Counted from the stretch's first letter, positions 19,609 through 30,054 are shown. The stretch: DNA of 64,000 bases from Enterococcus sp. DIV1094 (GCF_017316305.2 NZ_CP147250.1:1012001-1076000); one strand, 5' to 3'. Program-made: numbers and translations. Notes: generated by a model from the sequence alone, not told the origin.

Positions 19609-20979
19609 TTAGCGAAATACTCTTCTAAGGGTCTCATCCAGTGTTGCAACACCTACGACTTCGATCCCCTCTGGAACATTCCAACCACCTAAATTATTTT
19701 TAGGCAGATATACTTTTGTAAATCCTAATTTTTGTACTTCTTTGACTCGTTGTTCAATCTGATTGACTCTTCTGATTTCTCCAGTCAAGCCGATTTCTCC
19801 AATAAAACATTCTGTTGGCTGTGTTCCTTTTTCTTTGTAGCTAGAGGCGATACTGATCGCAATCGCTAAGTCGATCGCGGGTTCATTTAATTTTACCCCA
19901 CCAGCTGCTTTTAGGTAAGCATCTTGATTTTGCAACAATAATCCAGCACGTTTTTCTAATACTGCCATGATCAAAGACACACGATTAAAGTCTAAGCCAG
20001 TCGTTGTTCGTTTGGCATTTCCAAACATCGTCGGAGTCACTAAGGCTTGGATCTCCACTAGGATCGGCCGTGTTCCTTCCATTGCAACAACGATCGCTGA
20101 ACCTGTCGCACCATCTAAGCGTTCTTCCAGAAAGATCTGTGAAGGATTTGCTACTTCTTCTAACCCATGAGCATGCATCTCAAAAATGCCGATCTCGTTG
20201 GTGGACCCAAAACGGTTTTTTACGGCACGTAAAATACGAAAACTGTGATGTTGTTCGCCCTCGAAATACAAGACCGTATCGACCATATGCTCTAACATTC
20301 GCGGCCCTGCGATCGATCCTTCTTTTGTGACATGTCCAACGATAAAGATCGCGATTCCGTTTGTTTTGGCAATTTTCAGCAACTCTGCAGTTGTTTCTCG
20401 TACTTGGCTGACACTACCAGCTACACTTGTTATATCGGGTTGGGTCATCGTTTGGATCGAGTCGATGATCACATAGTCAGGAGAAATTTGTTCGATCGCT
20501 CGACTGATTTCATTCATGTCTGTTTCTGCATATAAATAAAATTCTGTATCGATCGAACCCAAACGTTCGGCACGCAGTTTGATTTGATCCGCACTCTCTT
20601 CTCCTGATACGTAAAGCACTTTGCCACCGATCGCCGCTAATTGTTGCGATACTTGCAGTAGTAAAGTGGACTTCCCGATACCAGGATCGCCCCCAATCAA
20701 AATCATCGAACCAGGAACGACACCCCCGCCTAAGACTCGGTTCAACTCTGCTAACTTCGTCTTGACCCGCGGTTCTTTTTTGGGGATCACTTCTGCGATT
20801 TTTGTTGGTTTGGCTTTTTCACCAGTTAAGCTCGTACGTACTCTACGATCTGTTGTGTCTTGTTCGATCTCTTCAACCATAGTGTTCCATTTGCCACAAT
20901 TAGGACAACGCCCTAAAAACTTAGGCGACACATAGCCACAGTTTTGACAAACAAATTGAACTTTTGCTTTTTTGGCCAT
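19609..20979 (-). CDS. radA: DNA repair protein RadA
   Basis: RadA is a RecA-like helicase that helps branch migration. The zinc finger is C11-x2-C14...C25-x2-C28, Walker A is GDPGIGKST, the RadA-specific KNRFG motif is present, and the C-terminal third is the Lon-protease-like domain. I use the ATG at 20979 (AGGTGG 9 nt upstream), which gives the family length of 456 residues; eight further residues in frame are not conserved. Confidence 0.96.
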   Translation of the reverse strand: MAKKAKVQFVCQNCGYVSPKFLGRCPNCGKWNTMVEEIEQDTTDRRVRTSLTGEKAKPTKIAEVIPKKEPRVKTKLAELNRVLGGGVVPGSMILIGGDPGIGKSTLLLQVSQQLAAIGGKVLYVSGEESADQIKLRAERLGSIDTEFYLYAETDMNEISRAIEQISPDYVIIDSIQTMTQPDITSVAGSVSQVRETTAELLKIAKTNGIAIFIVGHVTKEGSIAGPRMLEHMVDTVLYFEGEQHHSFRILRAVKNRFGSTNEIGIFEMHAHGLEEVANPSQIFLEERLDGATGSAIVVAMEGTRPILVEIQALVTPTMFGNAKRTTTGLDFNRVSLIMAVLEKRAGLLLQNQDAYLKAAGGVKLNEPAIDLAIAISIASSYKEKGTQPTECFIGEIGLTGEIRRVNQIEQRVKEVQKLGFTKVYLPKNNLGGWNVPEGIEVVGVATLDETLRRVFR

Positions 20980-21044
20980 TGTCGTGTACCACCTATCTTT
21001 CACTTTACTTGACTCGGATTAAAAATAGCTTAACCCACTTTTAT

Positions 21045-21572
21045 TTATTCATTAGATGAGCCAAATCCGCCTTGGCGGGCTTTAGCTGTTTGATCTTGAT
21101 CCGCTTTTAGGAACGGCAAGAAAATGCCTTGACCGATTCGTTCCCCTTTTTTGATCACTACATCTTTGAAGCCGAAATTCGTGAATTGGAACATGATGTG
21201 TCCTTCATTTGCTTCATTATTATAATAATCACTGTCGATCACGCCGATACCATTCGTCAAAATCAAAAAACGTTTTAATGGATTGCTTGAGCGATTGGCT
21301 AGTTGTAAGAACTCATCTTCACCCATATACGCTTTGATTCCTGTAGGTACTAAGACCGGTTTGATCTTCTTTTCCTCTGCTGACATATCAGGCATAAGCG
21401 CATCTGAGACCGCTGTAAGTCCTTGCTTAAATCCAGCTTTCCAAACACTTGGAATCACCACATCTTCTGCTGCTTCAAAGTCATAACCGGCCGCATGGTG
21501 GGTCGCTCTTTGTGGCAATTGGATCTGTTGATCCTGATAACGTGTAATTACTTCAAAACCTCTTTTATTCAC
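21045..21572 (-). CDS. dut: dUTP diphosphatase
   Basis: A trimeric dUTPase that hydrolyses dUTP to dUMP, keeping uracil out of DNA. Motifs are in order: AGYDFEA, NRSSNP, GVIDSDYYN, ERIGQGIF and the C-terminal P-loop-like GGFGSS. The protein has about 175 residues, longer than the bacterial norm of about 145 because of an insert around residues 40-70 (VSDALMPDMSAEEKK). Start is GTG at 21572 (GGAGG 7 nt upstream), with TTG at 21575 as alternative. It is first of dut-radA-yacL and divergent from proBA. Confidence 0.94.
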   Translation of the reverse strand: MNKRGFEVITRYQDQQIQLPQRATHHAAGYDFEAAEDVVIPSVWKAGFKQGLTAVSDALMPDMSAEEKKIKPVLVPTGIKAYMGEDEFLQLANRSSNPLKRFLILTNGIGVIDSDYYNNEANEGHIMFQFTNFGFKDVVIKKGERIGQGIFLPFLKADQDQTAKARQGGFGSSNE

Positions 21573-21785
21573 CAAATCCCTCCCAGAGTAAACTAGTTCT
21601 ATTTTAACATACCAAACGACTGAATACCCAAAGTTAACGAATTCTTCATGAAATCCACTTCTCTTCTAAGAAACAAATTTATTGATTTTTTGAAAAAAAG
21701 TTTATTAAAACATGACTTTATGATTGAAAACAAGTAGAATAAAACAAAATCATTTCTGTGTAAAGAGAATTAATTGAGGTGCTCC

Positions 21786-22595
21786 ATGCGAAAAGAAGTA
21801 AAAGAAGCAAAAAGAATCATCATCAAAGTAGGAACAAGTACATTGATCTATCCGAATGGCAATATCAATTTGGCAGCGATCGACCAATTAGCTTTTGTTC
21901 TTTCTGATCTTCATAATCAAGGCAAAGAAATCGTATTAGTCTCTTCTGGTGCAGTCGGCGTCGGTATGCATAAAATGAACCTAGCCAAACGCCCAGCTAC
22001 GATCCCAGAGCAACAGGCGATTGCCGCAATCGGACAAGCTGAATTGATGAACATCTACAATCAACGATTCAGTGTCTATAGCCAACAAACTGCGCAAATA
22101 CTAGTCACTCGAGATGTCATTGATTATCCTGAAAGCCGTAAAAATGTTGTCAATACGTTAGAACAGCTATTAGCGATGGGAACCATTCCTATCGTCAATG
22201 AAAATGATACTGTCGCAGTCGATGAATTAGATCATTCTACCAAATTTGGTGACAACGATCAGCTATCTGCGATCGTTACCAAGCTGATCGCCGCCGACCT
22301 CCTCATTGTTCTTTCGGATATCGACGGTTTCTATTCAGATAATCCATCCATCAATCCTCAGGCTGAAATGTATCAAACAGTCACTGCTATTGACGATGAG
22401 CTGATGGCACAAGCAGGTGGCGCCGGCAGTACGTATGGCACTGGCGGTATGGCAAGTAAATTAAAAGCTGCTTTAAGGATCTTTGAAGCAAATAGCACGA
22501 TGATCTTAGCAAATGGAAAAAATCCGGCAATCATCTTTGATATTTTAGCTGGAAAAGAAATTGGCACATTATTTAAGGAGGGCTATCATGACTGA
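21786..22595 (+). CDS. proB: Glutamate 5-kinase
   Basis: ProB phosphorylates glutamate, the first and feedback-controlled step of proline synthesis. The amino-acid-kinase motifs are present: IIIKVGTSTL, VSSGAVGVG, NENDTVAVDEL, and GTGGMASKL. At 269 residues it lacks the C-terminal PUA domain found in E. coli ProB; this short form is common in lactic acid bacteria. The ATG at 21786 has GAGGTG just upstream. It overlaps proA by 8 nt. Confidence 0.96.
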   Translation: MRKEVKEAKRIIIKVGTSTLIYPNGNINLAAIDQLAFVLSDLHNQGKEIVLVSSGAVGVGMHKMNLAKRPATIPEQQAIAAIGQAELMNIYNQRFSVYSQQTAQILVTRDVIDYPESRKNVVNTLEQLLAMGTIPIVNENDTVAVDELDHSTKFGDNDQLSAIVTKLIAADLLIVLSDIDGFYSDNPSINPQAEMYQTVTAIDDELMAQAGGAGSTYGTGGMASKLKAALRIFEANSTMILANGKNPAIIFDILAGKEIGTLFKEGYHD

Positions 22596-23835
22596 TCTTA
22601 TCCAACTTGGTGAACAGGCAAAAAAAGGCGCACGAGGCCTAGCGTTGATGCCTACAAAACAAAAAAATGACTTATTATTGCAAATGGCGCAAATGATCAA
22701 GAGAAATCAACTTGCCATTCTTGAAGCAAATCAAAAAGACTTAGATCAAGCAACAGAAAATAATATCAGCGAAACGATGCAAGATCGCTTACGATTGACA
22801 CCAGAACGTATCCATACTATGGCTGAAGAAATCATTAAAGTTGCACAATTAGACGATCCTATCGGAAAAGTCGATCATATGTGGCAAAACGAGGACGGTT
22901 TATTGATTGGCAAGAAACGTGTCCCATTAGGTGTCATCGGTATGATCTACGAATCACGCCCGAATGTGACAACGGATGCTGCTAGTTTGGCATTCAAATC
23001 AGGGAATGCCGTGATTTTACGCGGAGGAAAAGAAGCTTTCCATTCCAATCAATTGTTGGTTGAATTGCTTCAAGAAACATTGACGAATGCTGGAGTATCG
23101 CCTTATGCGATCCAATTTGTGGATGATACCTCGCACGAAACCGCTGCGGAATTGATGCGTCTAACTGATTATTTAGATGTTTTGATCCCACGAGGCGGCG
23201 CTTCGTTGATCAAACGTGTGAAAGAACAAGCGACCGTACCGATCATTGAAACAGGAACAGGCAACAACCATATCTATATCGATAAAGAAGCACAATTAGC
23301 CATGGCTGTCGATATCATCGTGAACGCAAAAACATCTCGACCTTCTGTCTGTAATGCTGCTGAGACTTTACTGATCCACTCAGAGATCGCGCCGTTCTTC
23401 TTGCCATCGATCGAGCAAGCACTGGTTGAACATGGTGTTTCACTCCATGCAGATGCGCGTGCATTGGATTATTTAGAAACAGCCACGTTAGCAGACGAAA
23501 CCGATTGGGATATAGAATACTTGGATTATATTTTAGCAGTCAAGATCGTTGATTCATTAGATGAGGCAATCGATCACATCAATCAACACAATACCAAGCA
23601 TTCAGAAGCCATCGTCACAGACAGTTACTCTGCAAGTCAACGCTTTTTAAATGAAGTCGACGCAGCAGCTGTTTACGTCAATGCTTCGACTCGTTTTACA
23701 GATGGTTCAGTCTTTGGGTTCGGTGCAGAAATCGGCATTTCCACCCAAAAACTCCATGCTAGAGGCCCAATGGGTTTGAATGAATTAACGACGACAAAAT
23801 ATATCATCTACGGAGACGGACAAATTCGTGAATAA
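22588..23835 (+). CDS. proA: Gamma-glutamyl phosphate reductase
   Basis: ProA reduces glutamyl phosphate to glutamate semialdehyde using NADPH. The 415-residue protein has the aldehyde-dehydrogenase fold; the active-site Cys is in SRPSVCNAAET, and the cofactor segment GVIGMIYESRPNVT is clear. The start at 22588 has AGGAGG 7 nt upstream and gives the family length. Translational coupling with proB is likely because the start lies inside the proB end. Confidence 0.97.
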   Translation: MTDLIQLGEQAKKGARGLALMPTKQKNDLLLQMAQMIKRNQLAILEANQKDLDQATENNISETMQDRLRLTPERIHTMAEEIIKVAQLDDPIGKVDHMWQNEDGLLIGKKRVPLGVIGMIYESRPNVTTDAASLAFKSGNAVILRGGKEAFHSNQLLVELLQETLTNAGVSPYAIQFVDDTSHETAAELMRLTDYLDVLIPRGGASLIKRVKEQATVPIIETGTGNNHIYIDKEAQLAMAVDIIVNAKTSRPSVCNAAETLLIHSEIAPFFLPSIEQALVEHGVSLHADARALDYLETATLADETDWDIEYLDYILAVKIVDSLDEAIDHINQHNTKHSEAIVTDSYSASQRFLNEVDAAAVYVNASTRFTDGSVFGFGAEIGISTQKLHARGPMGLNELTTTKYIIYGDGQIRE

Positions 23836-23910
23836 TGTTTCACGGGAAACATTTTGGCTGTGAGTTGTCTTTCAATAATAAGTTACGCAAATGCCAGATG
23901 ATTCTTCGAA

Positions 23911-23967
23911 AAATAAGGCGACATACACGAAACTTGGATGCAAGTTTTCATGTATGTCGCCTTATTT
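23911..23967. terminator. Long bidirectional terminator after proBA
   Basis: A 17-bp perfect stem (23911-23927 with 23951-23967) extends inward by another 8 bp with one bulge and is flanked by A and T runs. Confidence 0.9.
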
Positions 23968-24008
23968 CTCAAAATTGAAGACTACTAACGTATTCTCTCT
24001 TTACAGGA

Positions 24009-24317
24009 TTATTCCTCTGTTAACTGATCAAACAAAGAAAAGCCATCAAACGTTTCGCCATCATAATAACGCAATAATTGTTCACTCGTCAGATTTGTAG
24101 TAGTTTCTTTCTCCTCTTCTGATTCAAGAAGCAGTTGTTCACGATAAATCTGATAAGTCTCTGCTAGTTGTTGTTGCATTTGCGCTCTTGAAGGAGCTTC
24201 CGCATTGATTGTCGGCAACTCTTTGATCAATCCACGATAAACCAATCGTTCATCGACCCATTCAACAGGTAGTTCTACCATGGTCAAGCCGACTTCTTTA
24301 AAATATTCTTCGATCAT
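24009..24317 (-). CDS. Conserved-looking hypothetical protein
   Basis: A 102-residue acidic soluble protein with no membrane segment or signal peptide. The N-terminal half is MIEEYFKEVGLTMVELPVEW, the middle contains a glutamine/alanine-rich helix (QMQQQLAETYQIYREQLLLE) and the end is acidic. GAGG lies 7 nt before the ATG at 24317, so I prefer it to the ATG at 24332. It converges with proBA across the shared terminator. I recognise no function. Confidence 0.7.
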   Translation of the reverse strand: MIEEYFKEVGLTMVELPVEWVDERLVYRGLIKELPTINAEAPSRAQMQQQLAETYQIYREQLLLESEEEKETTTNLTSEQLLRYYDGETFDGFSLFDQLTEE

Positions 24318-24400
24318 CTCTAAGCCTCGCATTTATGTCTTGCTTGCATTTTAGCTTATCTACTAAAAAGTTGCTAGAGACAACCGAAAGACTTCTTCAA

Positions 24401-24841
24401 TTATTTTTGGATCGTCGCCAAAACGGTCCGTGAGATGGGGCCGACAAACAATAATTGTAACGGCAACGCCATGATCAAGTTCATCTTCCAAGCTGTAAGA
24501 TACACGGAAAGAAATTGTTCTGGAATCCCTTGTTCAATCACGATACCGAACAATGACATGCACGTCACCATTCCCAAAACCATCAGACAAGAAATCGTAA
24601 GGATCATTTGCATTTTATTTTGCTTATTTATAGGTAGATTAAACGCAATCTTTTTCGCTATAACACCTACAATAAAAACATCTAAGATAAACGCCACAAT
24701 AAATCCTGGGATAAGTCCTATGAATAGATTTGATAGATGCAATGCATTATGTAGCCAGAGGTTATAAATACTCATTCCTAAAACCATCAAAAAACACATC
24801 AGCGTTGTAAATATAATTCCTTCTTTTTTATTTGTTGGCAC
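24401..24841 (-). CDS. DUF2798-like membrane protein
   Basis: The protein has about 146 residues and four membrane helices arranged as two similar halves: each half has a helix starting with a TTLMCFLMVLGMSIYN / TISCLMVLGMVTCMS motif, followed by a second helix after a short polar loop. This two-fold pattern fits the DUF2798 family, whose function is unknown. Start is GTG at 24841, with GGAG 8 nt upstream; a GTG at 24850 is also possible but overlaps the ribosome site. It is 83 nt upstream of the 24009 gene in the same direction. Confidence 0.75.
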   Translation of the reverse strand: MPTNKKEGIIFTTLMCFLMVLGMSIYNLWLHNALHLSNLFIGLIPGFIVAFILDVFIVGVIAKKIAFNLPINKQNKMQMILTISCLMVLGMVTCMSLFGIVIEQGIPEQFLSVYLTAWKMNLIMALPLQLLFVGPISRTVLATIQK

Positions 24842-24933
24842 TTCAATCACTCCTTTTCATGAAAAACAGCATAGCATAAATGAAAATTTTTCGTAAGTTT
24901 TATTTATAACTTTCGTTAAATTTTTTTCCACAA

Positions 24934-24976
24934 AAATATCGCTCCCGGTTTACGAATAAACCTTGGAGCGATATTT
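24934..24976 (-). terminator. Terminator of the GH73 glucosaminidase gene
   Basis: AAATATCGCTCC (24934-24945) and GGAGCGATATTT (24965-24976), extended by GGTTTA/TAAACC around a CGAA tetraloop, followed by T residues on the minus strand. Confidence 0.88.
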
Positions 24977-25034
24977 ATCATCTTAATCAATACTTTTTGC
25001 TTTTAAATCAAGAACCAGACACTAGATCCTTATC

Positions 25035-26216
25035 TTAATAAGCATAGAACCCGATGCCTTCATATCTCCAACCTAATGGTGTCAACGAATCGCGCTCAGC
25101 TGAACTTAATGTATAATGGTGCGTTCCTATTGTTTCATTCGGATTGAACAAACGATGGATTGGTTTTGAACCACCTGAGAAGAAACTTAACCCTTCATAT
25201 CTCCAACCAAGAGGTGTCAAAAAGTTGATTTCTGACTGAGCCATCGTATAGTGATGATCTCCGTTATTTGGATTGTACAAACGGTAAACCGGTTGTCCAC
25301 TATTTGGTGCTTGCCATGCGATTCCTTCATAAATCCAACCAACTGTAGATAGATAATTTCTTTCCCCAACATTCAACGTGTACAAATGTTGACCAGTACT
25401 ACGGTTATACAAACGATACATTGGTGAAGTATCGACATTCGGTGTGTCATACTGGGTTAGATTATACGTTTCAATCACGTTATTTAGAATCGAACCATAA
25501 TTTGGAGCTGTCGCATAGCGACCAGTTAACCATGCTGTGGCATCGCGATACGATGAAGTATTACTTCTCCATGCACCTGAATAAAAGAAGACACCTGGTT
25601 GGAAAGAAGTCGTCTTCAACACCGTCACATTATCTTGTAAAGACTCTGCATAAGATGGATACTTACGAAAAGCTGCATTTACAGTGACCCATTGACCATT
25701 GATAAATTCTGAAGTCGGCATTGTCACCGATTGTCCATTATAACTACCTTTGATCCCAAATAAATTATAGTTTGGCGCAGCAGATAGTGTACTTCTTCCC
25801 CAGCCACTTTCAACAATTGCTTGGGCGATCATCACAGAGGCATATAAATCATTAGCATTCGCTAAAGTCTGCGCACTTGCCGCAATACTATCAATAAATG
25901 CTTGTTGCTCATTCACAGATGAACGTGCAGAAAAAGCTGCGACCCCCGGATTCTCAAATTGCGATAGATCCGCTTGATGTGTATGCGTCAATTCATCCCC
26001 ATTCGTTAGAGGATTCGTGATTACTTCTGTTTTTTCGACAGGTTCAGTAGACTGTTCAGTTGCTTCTGAATCAGTCGTTGCAGTTACATCCCCCATTGTT
26101 GAAACTGTTGTTTCAGCAGGACTCGACGTTGCTGTCTCATCTGCAAGTACGACAAGGTTCGTAGATACTAAACTGCTTAGAACGATTGCACTAAATAAAA
26201 GATTTTTTGCTTTCAT
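25035..26216 (-). CDS. Secreted GH73 N-acetylglucosaminidase with three DUF5648-type repeats
   Basis: Cell-wall hydrolase of 393 residues. A signal peptide covers residues 1-25 ([15 protein letters not shown], cleavage near VLA-DE). A Thr/Ser/Glu-rich linker (26-75) follows, then the GH73 glucosaminidase domain at about 100-255 with catalytic Glu136 in [12 protein letters not shown]. The C-terminal 128 residues are three repeats of about 42 residues, each with YRLYN/HRLFN, HHYT/HLYT and LGWRYEG, the pattern of DUF5648, probably wall binding. AAAGGAG precedes the ATG. Monocistronic; probable role in cell separation or wall turnover. No sortase motif is present. Confidence 0.93.
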   Translation of the reverse strand: MKAKNLLFSAIVLSSLVSTNLVVLADETATSSPAETTVSTMGDVTATTDSEATEQSTEPVEKTEVITNPLTNGDELTHTHQADLSQFENPGVAAFSARSSVNEQQAFIDSIAASAQTLANANDLYASVMIAQAIVESGWGRSTLSAAPNYNLFGIKGSYNGQSVTMPTSEFINGQWVTVNAAFRKYPSYAESLQDNVTVLKTTSFQPGVFFYSGAWRSNTSSYRDATAWLTGRYATAPNYGSILNNVIETYNLTQYDTPNVDTSPMYRLYNRSTGQHLYTLNVGERNYLSTVGWIYEGIAWQAPNSGQPVYRLYNPNNGDHHYTMAQSEINFLTPLGWRYEGLSFFSGGSKPIHRLFNPNETIGTHHYTLSSAERDSLTPLGWRYEGIGFYAY

Positions 26217-26663
26217 TTCATTCTCCTTTTTCTCAATAATTTTATAACAGCATGCGACATTATGAGAGTTTAGATATATGTATCATTAAATCTTCAAAAA
26301 ATTTAATTTATTACTCCATAAAAATCACACATTTTTAATTATACATGACTGTAAACCTCATTTCAGCCATAAAATTATTAAGATTTTCGAGATACAGCAA
26401 TATCTAAATCAGAAAAACAGTTATGCGTAATTCTACTAAACAAATTAAAACAAAACAATAAACAGATAAGACCAGCCATGTAAGGGCCTACTTTAATTTC
26501 GTATCCGTATTGAAAAATGCTCAAAAAAAGGAAGAGAGACTAAAAATCAATAACAGACTCTTAGCCTCTCAACCTTCTTTTCATTTGAAACCTAGACAAA
26601 AAACAATATCAACACTTAACGAGAATATGTTTTTTTGCAAAGTCTACTGATACAGTGACCTGG
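26217..26663. other. AT-rich intergenic region between the GH73 and NmrA-type genes
   Basis: This 447-nt stretch holds the terminator of the NmrA-type gene (26528-26575) and presumably the promoter of the GH73 gene at its left end. I see no ORF with a ribosome site, tRNA or clear repeat in the rest. Confidence 0.6.
26523..26575 (-). terminator. Terminator of the NmrA-type reductase gene
   Basis: The arms 26528-26547 and 26556-26575 pair over about 20 bp with a few G-U pairs and a TT/TT mismatch, followed by seven T residues in the minus-strand direction. Confidence 0.78.
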
Positions 26664-27509
26664 TTAGATACCTAACTCCTTCAATCCATCTTCTAGTGAA
26701 GTCAATTCACGTCCTAATACTTTTTCAAAATCATCAGAAGTCACATCTAATTGATTATTGCGAATATCATTTTGAATAGCAGCCGTCATTTCTGCACCGC
26801 CTTGAGAAAATCCCGCAGCTGTAAGTTTACCTATAAATCCATCTGTATCCAGTGAGAGAATTTCTATCGACTTGCCACTTACTTTAGCAACTTTTTCTGC
26901 CAACATTTGATACGTGATTGGTTTTCCAGATAATTCTAAGACTTCCGGATAATCCGTTCCTGCTAATACTTTTGCGGCTACTTCTGCGTATTCTCTCTTT
27001 AATGCCCAACCTGTTTTTCCTTCTCCAGCTGCATAAACAAATTGACCAGTTTTCAATGCCAGATCAATCAAAGGCATCTCATTTTCTAGATACCAGTTAT
27101 TTCTTAAAAAGGTATGCTTGATACCAGATTCTTTAATGATTTTTTCTGTAAACTGATGGTCTGGCGCCAAGATACTAGTCGAATGGTCTGCATCCGCAAA
27201 ACTCGTATAGGCAATAAAAGAAACACCAGCTTCTTTTGCCGCTTCCACGACATGCTGATGCTCAGCTTGTCTGTTCCCCGGCACTCCTGAAACAAATAGT
27301 AAACGATCAATACCCTTTAAGGCCTGCACCATTGTTTCGGGATCAGCATAATCGCCGATACGCACTTCGATACCTTCTTCTATTAATTGTTCTGCTTTTT
27401 CTTCACTACGTGCAAGAACATAGATTTCCTCCAAAGGAACTAGTTTCTTTAATTCATTTAAAGCATAGTGCCCAAATCCTCCGGTTGCTCCTGTGACTAA
27501 ATATGTCAT
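26664..27509 (-). CDS. NmrA/QOR2-type NAD(P)-dependent oxidoreductase
   Basis: A 281-residue atypical short-chain dehydrogenase. The Rossmann nucleotide motif is at the N-terminus (LVTGATGGFG, residues 4-13) and the sequence resembles quinone oxidoreductase 2 (YtfG) and NmrA-like proteins (SFADADHSTSILAPDH, FLRNNWYLEN). It probably reduces quinones or senses the NADP ratio in the cytoplasm. It is divergent from an Rrf2-type regulator with 125 nt between starts, which suggests that the regulator controls it, perhaps in response to electrophiles or oxidants (inference). Confidence 0.85.
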   Translation of the reverse strand: MTYLVTGATGGFGHYALNELKKLVPLEEIYVLARSEEKAEQLIEEGIEVRIGDYADPETMVQALKGIDRLLFVSGVPGNRQAEHQHVVEAAKEAGVSFIAYTSFADADHSTSILAPDHQFTEKIIKESGIKHTFLRNNWYLENEMPLIDLALKTGQFVYAAGEGKTGWALKREYAEVAAKVLAGTDYPEVLELSGKPITYQMLAEKVAKVSGKSIEILSLDTDGFIGKLTAAGFSQGGAEMTAAIQNDIRNNQLDVTSDDFEKVLGRELTSLEDGLKELGI

Positions 27510-27574
27510 ATTCCCACTCCTTTTTTATAATTAGCTATTTTCTGATCACAAAGCTGTACATTTATAAAACACAC

Positions 27575-27587
27575 CTTTATCATAAAG
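27575..27587. promoter_or_regulatory. Candidate operator between the reductase and Rrf2 genes
   Basis: CTTTATCATAAAG is a perfect palindrome centred on one C, midway between the two divergent starts and close to the putative -10 of the regulator gene. Confidence 0.45.
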
Positions 27588-27634
27588 AGTATGCTAAGAT
27601 AAGTCAAGAAATCAATTTGAAAGGATGGATTTTA

Positions 27635-28102
27635 ATGAAATACTCTCTGCAACTAAGTGATGCGATCCATATTTTAGCTTACATCCATATCTTCCAAGGG
27701 ACAGATCTGCTTTCCAGTGACATGATTGCACGTAGTATTGAAACGAATCCAACAAATGTCCGAAAAATCATGAGTCAATTAAAAAAGGCGGACTTGATTC
27801 ATACGACAAGTGGAAAACCAGCACCTGTACTTGCAAAAGCGCCAGAAAATATCAACTTATTGGAAATTTATCGAAGCATTGAAGGAAACACAAGTTTGAT
27901 CCAAGTCGATCCTAAAACAAATCCAAATTGTGTCGTCGGTGCCAATATACAAGAAGTTTTGACTGCAACATATTCTCGATTGCAGAAAAAAGTGGAAGAA
28001 GAAATGGCGATGATCACTTTGGATGGACTCATTCAACAAATCGCTCGATTAGAAAAAGAGAAACGCCCAGAAAATCAATCGATCGTGGAAAAATTTATTT
28101 AG
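27635..28102 (+). CDS. Rrf2-family transcriptional regulator
   Basis: The 155-residue protein has an N-terminal winged helix (YSLQLSDAIHILAYIHIF, residues 3-20; recognition helix around NPTNVRKIMSQLKKADLI) and a C-terminal dimer helix. Only one Cys is present, Cys99 in NPNCVVGANI; there is no three-Cys iron-sulfur cluster set, so it resembles the YwnA/HypR thiol-sensing branch rather than IscR. The start at 27635 has GAAAGGA upstream; 44 extra residues in frame upstream are rejected as leader. It is divergent from the reductase gene. Confidence 0.85.
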   Translation: MKYSLQLSDAIHILAYIHIFQGTDLLSSDMIARSIETNPTNVRKIMSQLKKADLIHTTSGKPAPVLAKAPENINLLEIYRSIEGNTSLIQVDPKTNPNCVVGANIQEVLTATYSRLQKKVEEEMAMITLDGLIQQIARLEKEKRPENQSIVEKFI

Positions 28103-28272
28103 CATCCAAGAAAACCATCCACTTGTAGTTATTTAAAGATAAAATAACATTTTTATATTATTATTACTTTTATATAAGATTAAATAATCTATGTACTGAA
28201 AAAAAAGTTGCTGTTTTCTTTTTATTTATTCGGTAAAATTAAAGTATAAAGATAACTACAGGAGGAAATATT

Positions 28273-29883
28273 ATGAAAAATTGGCAAAGCGTTTTCGAGG
28301 AACCTGATTTAGATAATGGCTATACTTTATTTATCGAAAAGCATGTTCACGAATTTTTATTTACACAAGAACAGATCACCGCAAAAGTAACTGAAGAAAA
28401 CAACGAGTATGACATATTGATCCAATTAACAAACCACGAACACTTCTATCGTGTAGCTTGCACTTGCTCACACGAAGGCAATGACCATTGTGCACATATC
28501 GCGGCTGTCTTATTCAAATACGAACAAGAGGATAAACATGAAAAAACACCGGATCTTATCAAACTGATTTCCTATGCAAATGAACAAGATATCCATGACT
28601 TCCTATTAAGTATTTTAAGGGGTAATCAAAAACTTACACAACGTTTTCAAGAACATATTGCAATCAAAAATATTAGCGATTACGATAAAATGGTTGTTAT
28701 TTTAGAAAAACACACTCAATATTCAACCAATAATACGAACGACCGTACAATACAAAAAATCAATAATGAACTGTCTGGATTTTTAACTAAGCTTGTTGAT
28801 ACAGCTGTCGAAAAAAATCAAATTCTTCACGCCTTTGAACTGATGAATCGAGTGGTCGAACACCTTGACTTAGCAAAGATACATAATGTAGAAAATGATG
28901 TAAGTCTTATCATGCATCAATGTTATTCACTATGGAAAAAGTTACTGAAACATGCCTCTGAACAAGAAAAACAACGTATGTTTTCTAAATTATCAGCCAA
29001 AGTAAACAGCACCACCGCAAGCCAGTCTTGCTTTTATATCCAACAAGTTTTACATGAAGAGTTCCCCCAACAGTTCTCTGAGCAAGAGCAGCAAGCCCTT
29101 GACCAAACAACTGAAAATAACGGGTTCTTCAATTATAAAAATAAACGACTTCTATCGATTCGCCAGATGGAGAACTTGAATTATTCAGATAACCAAATTC
29201 GGCAACGTGCACGAGAAAGCTGGCAATCACCCACAATACGTTCGCAGTATATCGACTACTTGATGCAAAAAAAAGCGTATGAAGAGGCCATTGTTGTTTT
29301 GAAGGAAAGCATTGTATTAGACAAGCATTCTTCCGATATGATCACTTTACATCGCTATGCGTTAAAAAATCTCTATCATAAATTAGGGAACAAGGAGCTT
29401 TATGCGGAACAAATTTTCCATCTACTATTAGAGGGAGAAACCGTTGATATGAATTTGATCCATCAATTGAAAAAATCCTATTCGATCGATCAGTGGGAAG
29501 AAGTACGTGAACAATTATTTGAGCAATTAAAAAATCGAACTGATGTTGGTTTATTCTATTCAAAAGAAAGACGGTATGATCTACTATTGGATTACATCCT
29601 GAAATCACCTGGACTAGAAGAAGCCAGTCGCTATTTTTCTTTCTTAAGAAAGCAATTCCCGGAAGCACTCCTTCAAAAATATGAATATGAACTACGTCGA
29701 ATGGCCGCTGAAACAACGACACGCTCTCGGTATCATAAAATGGCTTTGCTGATTGCCGAAATGGCCACTCTTCCAAGCAGCACCATCTCTGTTCAATTAT
29801 TGATCAAAGAACTAAAAGAAAAGTATCCACGTAGAAAAGCAATGTTAGAAGAATTGAAAAAGTTAGAGAAAAATTATAAATGA
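28273..29883 (+). CDS. SWIM zinc-finger domain protein
   Basis: The 536-residue protein carries a SWIM zinc-binding motif at residues 75-90 (CTCSHEGNDHCAH, the CxC...CxH pattern) followed by a long all-helical region with TPR-like periodicity. SWIM domains bind DNA or proteins and are often the N-terminal part of SNF2-type helicases; no helicase domain follows here. AGGAGG lies 7 nt before the ATG. Its own terminator follows. The function is unknown; codon use looks like that of the neighbours. Confidence 0.82.
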   Translation: MKNWQSVFEEPDLDNGYTLFIEKHVHEFLFTQEQITAKVTEENNEYDILIQLTNHEHFYRVACTCSHEGNDHCAHIAAVLFKYEQEDKHEKTPDLIKLISYANEQDIHDFLLSILRGNQKLTQRFQEHIAIKNISDYDKMVVILEKHTQYSTNNTNDRTIQKINNELSGFLTKLVDTAVEKNQILHAFELMNRVVEHLDLAKIHNVENDVSLIMHQCYSLWKKLLKHASEQEKQRMFSKLSAKVNSTTASQSCFYIQQVLHEEFPQQFSEQEQQALDQTTENNGFFNYKNKRLLSIRQMENLNYSDNQIRQRARESWQSPTIRSQYIDYLMQKKAYEEAIVVLKESIVLDKHSSDMITLHRYALKNLYHKLGNKELYAEQIFHLLLEGETVDMNLIHQLKKSYSIDQWEEVREQLFEQLKNRTDVGLFYSKERRYDLLLDYILKSPGLEEASRYFSFLRKQFPEALLQKYEYELRRMAAETTTRSRYHKMALLIAEMATLPSSTISVQLLIKELKEKYPRRKAMLEELKKLEKNYK

Positions 29884-29917
29884 TGTAACAACAGCGATTC
29901 TGTGGTACAGCCACTAC

Positions 29918-29965
29918 TACGAAAAACCGAATCAACAAGCAACACCGTTGATTCGGCTTTTCGTA
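29918..29965. terminator. Bidirectional terminator between the SWIM gene and the T7SS locus
   Basis: TACGAAAAACCGAATCAAC (29918-29936) pairs with 29947-29965, with one mismatch. It closes the SWIM gene and could also end the T7SS operon arriving from the other side. Confidence 0.85.
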
Positions 29966-30054
29966 TAGCTGGTCACTGATTTATTACTTTCCTATAATTT
30001 CCTAAAAAAGAAAAAGCATTTCAAGCACTTTAAAATAACAAGACGCACCTGCTA

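Noticed and set aside
29342..29776. Long antisense ORF in the SWIM gene
   Set aside because: It shadows the real frame and has no ribosome site.
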